A stretch of DNA of 64,000 nt from Xenopus tropicalis (GCF_000004195.4 NC_030679.2:149903040-149967039); one strand, 5' to 3'. Positions 51,546-63,201 are shown, numbered from the stretch's first letter. The notes: generated from the sequence alone by a model not told the origin. Translations and numbers: made by a program.

Positions 51546-53179
51546 TCAGCAATTTTTTTTTCAATATTCAGAACATTTTTATTTATATTGACTGCTAAAA
51601 CAAATGGCAGAAGCCAAGATACTTTTATATCCCCATCCCACCAAATGTGCTCAATATATTTATTTTCGTGTTCAGCTTACAATGTCTAAGTTTTAATGTC
51701 TTTTATTTAGCTTATTTAAGCAGTCATTGTTTCTTTAGATAGGGAACTAAGGGGCAGGTTATTAAAATTCAGATTGGTGTAATTTTAGAGTTTTTTTCTA
51801 CCAGAACACAAAAGGAATTCTGGGAATGAATTCCAAACTCCTAAAAAAAATCCCATTTACATGGGTTTATCCTACAGGCTAAAGCTCACCCACTGGGTTT
51901 TAAATCATTTCTACCAGAACTAAACTCACAAAGTAAAAAAAAAAGCACAAATGTTTCCGTATTTATTTAAAAAACGCAACAAAAGCAAAAGCTGAAATGC
52001 GTGAAAAATGTGAATACCTCGAATCCCCCCCCAAAAAATCTTCAAAGTGAAAAGAACCATAAAGAATTTCCTATGACAGCTCCTATTGACTTCTTCATGA
52101 CCTCAACAGCTTTCAGATGACATATATTGACATTCGCATTTTTTTTTTACATTTTTGGCACATAATAAAATGGCAAAAAAAACATTTTTAAATGCAAAAA
52201 TATACTAATCATGGAAAAAATGTGTATTGCATTACAAGTTTAAGAAAATAATACTAGGAATTTCGGAATGCAACAATTTTTTTTACGAGCACCATTTTCC
52301 ACGTTTCCAGAATTTTTTTTTTCTTTTGCAAATTTTTTCACAGTTTTCTGTAAACTCGAGAAAGTTGTGATTTATTAAGTGAAAAATTTAAAAAAAATAC
52401 AAAACTTTGCCATCTAAAAGCTGTTGAGATCATGAAGCCAATGGGAGCTGCCGTAGGCAAATTGTAACAATGTTTCTTTTCTCCCTGGTTTGAGCGTTTG
52501 TTTCTTTTTCCCATTTGTAAGAGCACAGAAAATCTTACAAATGAGTTACAAGGATTTTGTTGTGGGTTTTTTCATTTGTGTGTATTAGAAAAGCCTGTTT
52601 GAAGAAGTTACTAGACATGTGATTCTTTTTTTCCCCTCGTGGTTTCAAAAACCTCTAAAACCACTGAAATAAGAATGTTTTAAAAATATTGGTCTTAAAA
52701 AAACCATTCTAGAGGTCTACTAAATTTTCAACCACTATAAATTATGTAAACACATGTTTAGGTGGGTATTTTGCCCCAGTGATATTTGTATAAAATAAAA
52801 AATTGTAGGGAACGCATTAAACTTAATTACATTGGATCTGCTGAATTAGGAAAGATTTAGCCAATCCCAGTCACTAAAATCTTTGCTGATCTGTTTTTTT
52901 TGGGTAAGAAGGAAGATATCTGCCAGTACTTACTGTACTTAAAGTGGCCCTGTGACCATATTTTGTCTATTGTTTAAATCACAAAAAATCTATTAAAACT
53001 ATAGAAAAAACTCATGTTGAAAAGGGGGTATACTGCCCCTTTAAATCAACAACTTGTAGCCTAAGGGAATATGTCCAGAAAGTGGGTGGAAAATTACAGA
53101 AATGATAGTCTACTGTAAAAAGACACCACTGCAACTGCTAATGTCTAAGGTCTATACCACCATAAATAATGTACAGATA
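51546..53179. other. Intergenic, miniature-element scraps only
   Basis: A family H-like start (GGGGCAGGTTATTAAAATTC) lies near 51752. A short TTAAAG-ended segment at 52938-53045 (CTTAAAGTGGCCC ... GCCCCTTTAAA) could be a small TTAA-type element. No gene. Confidence 0.4.
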
Positions 53180-54100
53180 AATAGTGATGGGAGGAAAAAT
53201 TCACCAGGTATGGATTCGCTGCAACTTTCTGCCATTGATGGATTTTTTTGCGAAACAGATGACAAAATTCGCCGCGGAAAAATTAGCTGGGTGTCCAAAA
53301 ATTGTCGCCCATCAAAAAAGAATTGTCTTACGTGACAAGACATTAGGCGCAAGACAATTCTTTTTTAATGTGCGACAATTTCAATGTCAAAAGAATTGTT
53401 TTGCGCCAAAAAGAATTCTGTCTCTCATCAAGAGAATAGACTCTCGCGTCAAAACGAATTGTCTCATCAAAAGAATTGTCTTGTGCCAAAAAGAATTCTG
53501 TCCTTTATCAAAAGAATTGACTCTCACGTCAAAAAGAATTGTCTCTCATCAAAAGAATTGTCTTGCGCCAAAAAGAATTCTGTCTCTCATCAAAAGAATT
53601 GACTCTCGCGTCAAAAAGAATTGTCTCTCATTAAAAGAATTGCCTTGCGCCAAAAAGAATTCTGTCTCTCATCAAAAGAATTGACTCTCGCGTCAAAAAG
53701 AATTGTCTCTCATCAAAAGAATTGTCTTGCGCCAAAAAGAATTTTGTCTCTCATCAAAAGAATTGACTCTGGCATCAAAAAGAATTGTCTGTCATCAAAA
53801 GAATTGTCTTGCGCCAAAAAGAATTTTGTCTCTCATCAAAAGAATTGACTCTGGCATCAAAAAGAATTGTCTGTCATCAAAAGAATTGTCTTGCACCAAA
53901 AAGAATTCTGTCTCTCATCAAAAGAATTGACTCTTGCGTCAAAAAGAATTGTCTCTCATTAAAAGAATTGTCTTGCGCCAAAAAGAATTCTGTCTCTCAT
54001 CAAAAGAATTGACTCTCGCATCAAAAAGAATTGTCTGTCATCAAAAGAATTGTCTTGCGCCAAAAAGGATTTTCTCTCTCATCAAAAAAAATTTGTAGCG
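53180..54100. mobile_element. hAT family A element with expanded interior
   Basis: It begins TAGTGATGGGAGG, followed by the typical GGTATGGATTCGC region. The right terminus is not recognisable after 54090. Most of it is the minisatellite described next. Confidence 0.65.
53390..54090. repeat. 82-bp minisatellite, about 8.5 copies
   Basis: Each period has TTGTCTTGCGCCAAAAAG, then ATTCTGTCTCTCATC, then TTGACTCTCGCGTCAAAAAG, built from sub-units of about 20 bp sharing AAAAGAATTG. Repeat starts 53621, 53703 and 53785 are exactly 82 bp apart. It creates spurious plus-strand ORFs. Confidence 0.88.
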
Positions 54101-55184
54101 TCCAGGTCATTCATCCAGGCCATGGTATATCTGTAGTAATGAGTCAAATCAACTGGACTTGAAAGCCAAATGGTTTTCTCAATTCAGAACCGCATTCTTC
54201 TCATTTTTCTCAGTTGAGAAAGTCAGTTGGATGACTGGCACAATGTCTTCAATAAAAACACAGCATCTAAAAGCTTGTGAATTCATGTAAAATTCCATGG
54301 TTGTAAAGAGCAAGTCTGTCCTAATTCACAAAAATTTGCAAATTGGTGAAAAATTCTTTCTAAAGTTTTTTCTCGTTCCAGATGGATTACAATCAATGGA
54401 TGTTTTTTCTTGTATTTTTTTCTCACTTCAAGTAGTAAAGTCAATGGGTTTTTTCGTTGTGAAAATTATTGTGGCTAATTTTTACTGGGTTTTGTTTAAA
54501 AAAAACTGCTGATGGTTGAGACTTGGAATTCCACAGAGAATCCCGGCCTGGTGAAAACATTTGCTCATCAGTAGATACCACTGGATCTTACCGCACCCTT
54601 CAACTCGACAAGGAGAGGTTTTCAGCTAAATGGTAAGAAGTAAGGACTACTCAGTCAATGGATATTCAAGCAACATAATTATCAACTGAGTAGTTATTAT
54701 TATTACCTGAAGGACTTCAAATGTAACGTGACTGCAATGTCAATGACTAAAGGACCAGTACATATCTCATACCGTAACATTCTGATTGCAAGTGATTTGT
54801 TAATAAACACCATAACCAGATGGGTGCTATAGCAGTATAAGGCAAAGAGGAGTAAGGTGATCCACAAAGTCTGCATGTACGTGTAAATCTACTGCTGCCT
54901 TGGCTTGACTTGTACTTGTACTCCAGCTGGAGGGAAAAGGAGTCCTGTCCCTATTGTTACCCTTCATTACAAATATTAATGATCCATAGGTAGGGCAGGC
55001 CTTTCAGATGAAAAACAATCAAGAAATACATCTATGACTAATAATGATATCCATGGTAAAGGTAAAAAGTTTGTCCTAAAGATCACACTTTTTGGGGTGC
55101 GCTAACAAAGGGTGAAACATGAATAGTTCAGATACACATTTCAAATTATTTAGTTAATTTTGCTTATACAGAATATGACAATCC
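54101..55184. other. Intergenic and 3' flank of OR gene 7
   Basis: No gene. The OR duplicon starts at about 54770 but is diverged. No canonical AATAAA lies in the first 150 nt after the OR stop. Confidence 0.4.
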
Positions 55185-56120
55185 TCATAAGTAGATTTGA
55201 TTTCTCATATACTTTAGAAGAACAGCTTTTATCTCCTTGTTTCTCAGGCTGTATACTATTGGGTTGAAAAATGGGGTTCCAACTGTGTATAGAAGGGACA
55301 GCATTTTCTTTATATTGAAGTTATGGCCCTTGGATGGTACCATATAAACTATTATCAGAGTCCCATAGTACATGCACACAACTATTAAATGGGAGCTGCA
55401 AGTGGAGAAGGCTTTGTGTCTTCCTTCAGTAGAGGAGATCCCGAGAATGGCAAGGCCAATGGAAACATACGTGTAAATAATGAAGCAAAAAGGAAGCAGC
55501 ATAAGCGGTATGTCCAAAATAATATGTGTTAGTTCCACAGCTTTATAATCTGTGCAGGAAAGTTTGATAATAGGGGTAAAGTCACAGAAATAATGATCTA
55601 TAACAAATGGGCCACAGAACTGCAAATTAAATGTCAGAAGATTCATAACCAAACCGAATATAAGGGCTAAGCCCCAAGAACAAAGACTCAGATAAAGGCA
55701 AAGCCTGAAACCCATAATGGAGGCATAATGAAGTGGGGAGCAGATGGCCAGATATCGGTCATAGGCCATGGCTGTGAGGAGGAAAAATTCTGAAGCTCCT
55801 GAAACACAATAGAAGTACAACTGTGTGATACAACCAGTAGCAGATATTGTGCCCCCTCCATTCAGTAATAACCACAAGAAATTTGGAGTAATACTGGTAC
55901 TGAGCAAAACATCAGCCAGAGACAGCTGGGAGAGAAGGACGTACATGGGAGATCTCAGGGCTGAGACTGTTATTACCAATATAATTATAAGAAGATTTCC
56001 AAATAATGTCACAATATAAATCCAGAGAAATGGAACAAAGAGAAACTCATTGATTATCTGAGAGTTCTGAAATCCCAAGAGAAGGAAAGATATACCTGAT
56101 GTCTGATTCACCTTATGCAT
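55185..56120 (-). CDS. Olfactory receptor 7, class II-like, 311 aa, intact
   Basis: OR with all motifs and a C-terminus six residues longer than its paralogs (MRNQIYL), because the usual stop after the KY position is lost. Distinctive residues are LYFYCVSGASEFF in TM3, Leu144 in CLYLSL, LALIFGLVMNLL in TM4 (like gene 2), HIILDIPLM in TM5, ILGISSTE with Gly in place of Arg in intracellular loop 3, and NPIVY in TM7 (like gene 5). Loss of that arginine might weaken G-protein contact. The conserved MHK start is used. Confidence 0.95.
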   Translation of the reverse strand: MHKVNQTSGISFLLLGFQNSQIINEFLFVPFLWIYIVTLFGNLLIIILVITVSALRSPMYVLLSQLSLADVLLSTSITPNFLWLLLNGGGTISATGCITQLYFYCVSGASEFFLLTAMAYDRYLAICSPLHYASIMGFRLCLYLSLCSWGLALIFGLVMNLLTFNLQFCGPFVIDHYFCDFTPIIKLSCTDYKAVELTHIILDIPLMLLPFCFIIYTYVSIGLAILGISSTEGRHKAFSTCSSHLIVVCMYYGTLIIVYMVPSKGHNFNIKKMLSLLYTVGTPFFNPIVYSLRNKEIKAVLLKYMRNQIYL

Positions 56121-56574
56121 TGCCTGGAACTGTACAACATATAGGTGGAACATACATTGATATAAAATAATTTCTTAGCATTTCATGATCTATGTGCGCA
56201 TTTGTGGTAGACGTAAGAAACCCTGCGCTTCCCAGTGCCTCAAGCTTAACATATGATGTTTAGTAGGAATGTGAAATTTGCAGCTTCTGAGCAAACAAAG
56301 AGCAGCACCAACATCCAACTGTGCAGCAGAACCTCATTCTAAGGTAACTCAGGGCAGGAGCTTCTAATGAAAGCTGGGTTTCTGGTAGCAGCCAGTTGAT
56401 AAAGGGGATGAAAGACCCGTTTCCTTCCGCAACATGTTTTTCCATGCAGCCTATGCACTCTCTCAACAGGACCTCAGAGCATTCTAGAGGGGTCCTAAGT
56501 ATAGTGAATTACTCTTATAATGAAAAAGATACCTATGCTGACAATTTCAAGAAGAATAATGGAAGAAAACTGTA

Positions 56575-56760
56575 GGATAAGCAGTGCCATTCAGCAAAGA
56601 GCAGCCATAACTCTATACTGCATGGATAAGGGAAGCCATTTGGCATTACAGAGATGGGGTTTTTATACCTTTGGAAAGGAACATAACAGCCATTCTGTAA
56701 CTATCCCCTGGGCCGTGTATAACACAGACACTCACAGGGAGATCCCTGGGGCATAAAGAA
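56575..56760 (-). promoter_or_regulatory. Promoter / first-exon block of OR gene 7
   Basis: TATAAAAA on minus at 56660-56667, about 540 bp from the ATG. The Olf/EBF-like site is changed to ATCCCTGGGGCA (56742-56753). Confidence 0.62.
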
Positions 56761-58023
56761 AAGTTCATTATGAACAGCTATTTCTTCCAATGTTCAGATA
56801 TTTATTTATATTGACTCCTAAAGCAAATGGAAGAAATATTTTTTTTTGCTAAATATTATTGTACCCCAATACCTCCAAAAAAACCAAAACTAAACAGGTT
56901 TAATATCTTTCTATAAACACACCAAATATTTAGCCCTTTGTAGCAAAGTCATCATTGCTTGAAATGGGAAACTAAGGGGCCGATTCATTAAAACACGACT
57001 TCGAATCCCGAATGGGAAAAATTCGGATTGGATACGCTCATTTCTGAAGATCGCAAATATCACGAAAATGCTTATGAAAAAAACGTATTAGTCACGATAA
57101 TATCGTATTGGCGATCTGAAAGTCATGAAATTTTCGCACCGAACGATTGTAAACAGTGGCAGAACCTTTCCGAATTTTTAAAAAAAGTCAAGCAAGTATA
57201 CGTTCAAATGAACGCTCTGAGCATTCGTGTCTTCATAAAACTCGCCCTAAGAGTGATGTTTTACTTTTGTTTTCAAAAATTTTCATGGGAAATTGAAGGG
57301 CTCTGCTCATCTTTACATTGTTATGGTCGGGCAGAATAGAGACACTCACAGGGAGCTCCTTGGGGCATAACCAGAAGCTTGTTATGAAGAGCAATTTCTT
57401 TTAATGTTAATAAGATACTTATTGATATTAACTCCTATGGCAAATTAAGATATTTTTTTACCCCAATCCCACCAAGGGGGCTCAATATTTTTATTTTTGG
57501 GTACTACTTACAAGGTCTACTTTTTTTTCTAAACACATGAAATATTTCGCCCATTTTAGCAAAGTCCTTGTTGCTTGAAATGGAGATGTTATGTTTTTGT
57601 TTTTTAAAAATATAAAGACACTGCTCATCTTCGCTTCCCGCTGCTATGGTTGGGTAGGAGACTCATTATTCAGAGGCCCCAGGTTCCAGTGCCATTAGGC
57701 AAGTCAGCCAAAGCTAGTTATTTAAAGAGAACAGAACTAATTGTTGGACACTACCATTTCTAGGAATAAAAGACAGCTTTCACTAAAAGACTATACTTGA
57801 AAACATCCCAGATAATATAGTGCATACTCAGGTATTTATTCTGATCTTTTATTTAAAAGTGGCGCACCACAAGATCATATTGCTGTATGGCCATTATCTG
57901 GTTTTGTACGAGGGACATAAGAGTAATATTTCTGGTGGAATTCTACTAATAAAAAATACATGAGATTTAATAGCTGGTAATGACTTAGTAAACGACTTAT
58001 ATAGGAAAATATCATGTCTGGGT
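56761..58023. other. Intergenic, decayed repeats
   Basis: A family M-like left half starts near 56978 (GGGGCCGATTCATTAAAAC). The rest matches fragments of the spacer from units 1-5, including the empty hAT site near 57683. No gene. Confidence 0.4.
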
Positions 58024-58408
58024 TAGTGATGAACAAATCTTTTTGCCAGGCATGGATTCGCAGCGAAATCCGCATTTCGCCATTGGCGAATTGTTTCACG
58101 AAACTTCCTTGAAAATTCGCAGAGAAAAAAATTAATCGCACAGATTTTTTTTTGTCGTGTGTCAAATTGGGCACAATCATGTCGACATTTGGTGCGGCCG
58201 CAGCAAAAAAAAGCGCAGGCGTCAAAAAATAGATGCAGGCGACAAAAAATTAGCTGCAGTGACAAAATAGATGCGGGTGACAAAAAAATAGCCACGAGTG
58301 ACAAAAAAGATGCAGGTGACAAAAAAAAATCATGCGAGAAATGCAAATTTTCTTGCCGTTTTGCGAAATTTATGGCGAAGCAAAACGGGACAGATTCGCT
58401 CATCATTA
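58024..58408. mobile_element. hAT family A element, 385 bp
   Basis: TAGTGATGAACAA ... ATTCGCTCATCATTA, flanked by GTCTGGGT and GTCTAGGT (7/8 duplicate). The inside has GACAAAAAAATAGC-type repeats. Confidence 0.78.
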
Positions 58409-58573
58409 GTCTAGGTTTTTACTTTATATTCCCTGAATGAAGATCAAATGATGATCCGTCCCATCCTTACCATGGGGGGCACTTACTTTTTCACATAACT
58501 AAATATAGAATATTCCCAATGAATATTAAAATAATAACCAAACCATAATGAACAAAGACCAACCTTTATCTAA

Positions 58574-58941
58574 GGGGCTTATTTGTCAATTTTTGAGTTT
58601 ATTTTGAGTTTATTAAATGGTCGCAAATTTATTGAAAAGGGAATTTTTGAATAAAAAACTCAAATATCTCCAATTTTTCAAGTTTATGAGCTTGAAAGAT
58701 GTGAGTTTGAGAATATGCTGTAGCTTGACTTTGTCTACTATGACAACTCCAATTGACTTCTATAGCAATTCACAAGCTTTTACATGGCAAATCTTTACAA
58801 TTGAGTTTTTGGGATTTTTGCACTTAATAAATACCCGACAATTGAGCTCTCAAACCATAAACTGAATTTGAGTATTTTAAGCGCAGAAAAATTTGAGTCG
58901 AGAAATAAAAAATCAAACTTGAAGATTGATAAATCATCCCT
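58574..58941. mobile_element. Miniature element, family C, with clear ends
   Basis: GGGGCTTATTTGTCAATTTTTG and AGATTGATAAATCATCCC ends, with TAA/TTAA at the borders. Confidence 0.6.
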
Positions 58942-59499
58942 TTAATGTCCCAAACTGAACAATGATACTTAGGGGCAGACTCATCAAAATGTGAGTTAAG
59001 CGTATTTAGCGAATGGTGAACTCTAACTTTCACCCATTGATACACTTCTAAAAATCCCAAACTCAAATTCACAAACTAGCAAATGGATAAATAAGCCCAG
59101 CTACATTTTTATTCCAAGTGCTTTTTGAATAAATATCATAACCAAATGGGTGTTATATCACTATAAGGCAAAGCAAAATAAGGTGATCTGGCACCACAGA
59201 GTCTGTAGGTACCTGCATATCTAATGCTGCCCTGACTGGCCTTGTACACCAGCTGGAGGGAGAATGAGTCCTGTCCCTATTGCAACCTTACATTACAAAC
59301 ATTAAAGCTCCATAAGTTGGGAGGCCCTACCTGATGTAAAACAAGCAAGAAATACAAATATGACTAATAAAGCTAGGCATTATAAAAGTAAAAACGTTTG
59401 TTCTAAAGATCATGCTTTTTAGGGTACATCAACACAGGGTAAAAAAAAACCTTTTATATCATTTCTTTTGGTTAAACAGAGGATAAAGTAGATTCAATT
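58942..59499. other. 3' flank of OR gene 8
   Basis: Same duplicon as unit 1. The polyadenylation region reads ATATAAAAG on minus (about 59452-59460) in place of AATAAA. Confidence 0.5.
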
Positions 59500-60417
59500 T
59501 CATATATACTTCCGAAGAACAGCTTTTATCTCATTGTTTCTCAGGCTGTATACTGTTGGGTTGAAAAATGGGGTTCCAACTGTGTATAGAAGGGACAGTA
59601 TTTTCTTTATATTAATGTTATGGGCCTTGGATGGTACCATATAAACTATTGTCATAGTCCCATAGTACGTGCACACAACTATTAAATGGGAGCTGCAAGT
59701 GGAGAAGGCTTTGTGTCTTCCTTCAGTAGAGGAGATCCTGAGAATGGCAAGGCCAATGGAAATGTAAGAAAAAATGATGAAGCAAAAAGGGAACAGCATA
59801 AACGGTATGTCCAAAATAATTTGTGTTAGTCCCACAGCTTTATAATCTGTGCAGGAAAGTTTAATAAGAGGGGTAAAGTCACAAAAATAATCATCTATAA
59901 CAAATGGGCCGCAGAACTGCAAATTAAATATCAGAAGAATTCCAATAAGAGTCAATATGAGGGCTAAGCCCCAAGAACAAAGACTCATATAGAGGCAAAA
60001 CCTGAAACCCATAATGGAGGCATAATGAAGTGGGGAGCAGATGGCCAGATATCGGTCATAGGCCATGGCTGTGAGGAGATAAAATTCTGAAGATGCTGAA
60101 ACAGCATAAAAGTAAAGCTGTGTGATACAACCAGTAGCAGATATTGTGCCCCCTCCATTCAGTAATAACCACAAGAAATTTGGAGTAATACTGGTACTGA
60201 GCAAAACATCAGCCAGAGACAGCTGGGAGAGAAGGGCGTACATGGGAGATCTCAGGGCTGAGACTGTTATTACCAATATAATTATAAGAAGATTTCCAAA
60301 TAATGTCAAAATATAAATCCAGAGAAACAGAACAAAGAGAAACTCATTGATTATCTGAGAGTTCTGAAATCCCAAGAGAAGGAAAGATATACCTGATGTC
60401 TGATTCACCTTATGCAT
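59500..60417 (-). CDS. Olfactory receptor 8, class II-like, 305 aa, intact
   Basis: OR with all motifs. Distinctive residues are Phe140 (GFRFCLYMS), LALILTLIGILLIF in TM4, loop 2 VIDDYFCDFTPLI, a Gly in AVGLTQIILDIPF in place of Glu, FSYISIG at TM5, and KAHNINIKKI in loop 3. Closest to gene 1 in coding and flanking sequence. Start is the conserved MHK; the MFYLYVV extension upstream is nearly the same as in gene 1 but spans the splice-acceptor-like AG. Confidence 0.95.
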   Translation of the reverse strand: MHKVNQTSGISFLLLGFQNSQIINEFLFVLFLWIYILTLFGNLLIIILVITVSALRSPMYALLSQLSLADVLLSTSITPNFLWLLLNGGGTISATGCITQLYFYAVSASSEFYLLTAMAYDRYLAICSPLHYASIMGFRFCLYMSLCSWGLALILTLIGILLIFNLQFCGPFVIDDYFCDFTPLIKLSCTDYKAVGLTQIILDIPFMLFPFCFIIFSYISIGLAILRISSTEGRHKAFSTCSSHLIVVCTYYGTMTIVYMVPSKAHNINIKKILSLLYTVGTPFFNPTVYSLRNNEIKAVLRKYI

Positions 60418-60669
60418 TGCCTGGAACCGTACAACATAGAGGTAGAACATACACTGTAAGTTAGAGTAGTTTCAAATAACTTATTAGCATTTCATGATCT
60501 ATATGTACATTTTTGCTAGAAATAAGAAACAGAAGAGATGGAGCTGATCTGGTACTTTCTTAAATTTAGTAGAAATGTAAAATTTGCAGCATCTGTCTGA
60601 AGAAAAAGTCCCCTCTGATATCCAACATCAGCCTGAAAGAGTTTCTTGTAACAGACGAGAGCAACAAAG

Positions 60670-60845
60670 AGCAGCCATAACTCTATACTGCATGGATAAG
60701 GGAAGCCATTTGGCATTACAGAGATGGGGTTTTTATACCTTTGGAAAGGAACATAACAGCCATTCTGTAACTATCCCCTGGGCCGTGTATAACACAGACA
60801 CTCACAGGGAGCTCCCTGGGGCACAACCAGAAGTTCATTATGAAC
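60670..60845 (-). promoter_or_regulatory. Promoter / first-exon block of OR gene 8
   Basis: TATAAAAA on minus at 60730-60737. CTCCCTGGGGCA at 60812-60823. The 300-bp leader is as in genes 1-4. Confidence 0.65.
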
Positions 60846-60987
60846 GGCAATTTCTTCCAGATATTTATTTATATTGACTCCTAAAGCAAATGGCAGAAAC
60901 TATTTTTTACAAATATTTTTGTACCCCAATTCCACCAAATATTTAACATGTTTATTTTTGTTCCCACTTAATATGTTAATGAGTTAG

Positions 60988-61131
60988 GGGCAGATTTATC
61001 AATATGTGAGATTAGTGTTTGCCACAGAAAAATTCACCCACTTTCTGTTGATTCCTGTAGGATTTTTAGAAGAGCATTTATCAATGGGTGAAAGTTAGGC
61101 TCTCTAATCTCACATTTTGATAAGTCTGCCC
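60988..61131. mobile_element. Short family H miniature element with TTA duplication
   Basis: GGGGCAGATTTATCAATATG and TGATAAGTCTGCCCC ends, with TTA on each side. Confidence 0.7.
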
Positions 61132-61484
61132 CTTAATGTTTTTTTCGAAACAAGTCAAATATTAAACTTATTTTAGTGGTTATTGTTTCCAGAAATGGGA
61201 ACTAAAGGGCAGATTTATAAAAATGTGGATTTTTGTGGTTTTTTTGTACGATGACTGAACTCATAAAGTAAAAAAGCACAAATGTTTCCTGGTTTTTGAT
61301 GAATATCAAATAATGATCCTTTACATACTTAACATTACTTTTTCACATGACTAAATATAGAACATTCCTAAATAATGTCAAAATAATAACCAATTTGTAC
61401 AATATCAAAAATAAGAATCCTCAATGGCCAGTCAAAGAGTAAATGGGACACAGCCTCCAGATTTACAGGGCAAATCAAACAACA

Positions 61485-62285
61485 AAATTCAAATGTGCCC
61501 CACACTTCATACAAAAATTCATGAGAAAAATGAAATTTTTATTCAAAAATCCATATTAAAAACATACAAACCCCACAAAATGTCGCCTTACGCATTTCGT
61601 ACCCTACCGGTACTTAGACTTAAAACTAAGACTTAGGGGCACATTTACTAACCCACGAACGGGTCGAAATGAGTCCGATTGCGTTTTTTTCGTAATGATC
61701 GGTATTTTGCGAATTTTTCGTATTTTTTGCGATTTTTTCTGCGTCTTTACGACTTTTTCGTTACCAATATGATTTTTGCATAAAAACGTGAGTTTTTCGT
61801 AGCCATTCCGAAAGTTGCCCAAAATCTGGCGATTTTTCGTAGTGTTAAAACTTGCGCAAAAAGTTGCGCTTTTTTCGTAGCGTTAAAACTTGCACGAAAC
61901 TTCGCACCTTTTAAGTTTTAACGCTACGAAAAAGGCGCAACTTTTCGCGTAAGTTTTAACGCTGCAAAAAAATCGGGCGATTTTACGCAACTTTCGGAAT
62001 GGCTACGAAAAACTCGTATTTTTACGCAAAAATCATATTGGTAATGAAAAAGTCGTAAAGACGCCGAAAAAAATCGCAAAAAATACGAAAAAGTCGCAAA
62101 ATGTTCGTTTTCAAGTCGGAACTTTTCCAATTCGGTTCGGATTCGTGGGTTAGTAAATGTGCCCCTCAGTAACGGTAGGGTGCGAAACGTGTAAGGCGGC
62201 ATATTGTGGGGTTTGTATGTTTTTAATATGGATTTTTGAATAAAAATGTGATTTCTCTCTTGAATTTTTGTATGAAGTGTGGGAC
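61485..62285. mobile_element. Long inverted repeat with nested element
   Basis: Outer arms 61485-61612 and 62171-62285 are complementary (CATACAAACCCCACAA and TTGTGGGGTTTGTATG). They flank the family M element below. Confidence 0.7.
61636..62165. mobile_element. Palindromic miniature element, family M
   Basis: GGGGCACATTTACTAACCC and GGTTAGTAAATGTGCCCC ends. The interior has TTTCGTAGCGTTAAAAC-type inverted blocks as at 43000. Confidence 0.75.
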
Positions 62286-62734
62286 ACATTAAAATAATAA
62301 CCAAGCCACAAAGACCAACTTTTATCTTTATGCCCCAAAAGAAACAATGATACACCTTAGGGGCAGATTTACTAAAGGACAGTTTTTTACTTTTTCATGA
62401 ATCATATTTTTAGCTCTCTGTAAAGCCTGAGAAATTTGTGATTTACTCAATTAAAAGTTCAAAATAAAAAATTACAAAACATTGCCATCTAAAATCTGTT
62501 TGAATATAAATTTGATCTGAAGAGCTTACTGTGTGTTTAGCTCCTAAACTTCTGGAAGTTGTGCTCCCCAGTGGAAGGTATGAGCTCCCTTCACTCAACG
62601 CCATCTTGGTTTACAGTCAGCCTCCTACAGCACAGACACAGGGGCCCCAGTAACGTTTAGGTGAGAACATTCCAATACTTGGGGAAATATGCATTTAGGA
62701 GGGTAAAGGGGGCAGCCCCAGATTTTAACACATA
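62286..62734. other. Intergenic, nothing recognised
   Basis: A family H/C-like start (GGGGCAGATTTACTAAAGG) near 62361. Otherwise no gene. Confidence 0.35.
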
Positions 62735-63201
62735 TAGAGATGTAGCGAACTGTTAGCCGGCGAACATCGGGTGTTAGCAAGTTCGCAAGTTCACAAACTT
62801 TTCGCGATGTTCGCAATTTGGGTTCGCCTTAGGCTTTTTTTCGCTGCATTTTTTCTCGGCCTAAAAACGCTGCACAAGCCACACAAATGGCGTTTTTCAG
62901 CCTAGTACTTTGCATATACATAGGAATAGCTTGCGTTTTAATGCAATGCTGTGTGAACAACGTATTTTTCAGAGAAATTTTTGCCCTTGTTCCCCCTCCT
63001 GCATGTCACTGCCCAGGTCGTGGCACCCTTTAAACAACTTTAAAATCAGTTTTCTGGCCAGAAATGGCTTTTCTAGGTTTTAAAGTTCGCCTTCCCATTG
63101 AAGTCTATGGGGTTCGCAAAGTTCGCAAACTTTCGCACTTTTTGGCGTAAGTTCGTGAACGGGTTCGCAAACTTTTTTTTTTGAGGTTCACTACATCCCT
63201 A
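62735..63201. mobile_element. hAT-like element, family B1, 467 bp
   Basis: TAGAGATGTAGCGAAC ... TTCACTACATCCCTA, flanked by AACACATA and AACACGTA (7/8 target duplicate). Confidence 0.82.

Noticed and set aside
53184..54012. Overlapping ORFs with KRIVLRQKEF and RIDSRVK repeats
   Set aside because: A by-product of the 82-bp minisatellite in a hAT-like element.
53390..54090. CRISPR-like array
   Set aside because: Regular spacing, but both parts of the period repeat; there are no unique spacers, and the context is vertebrate.
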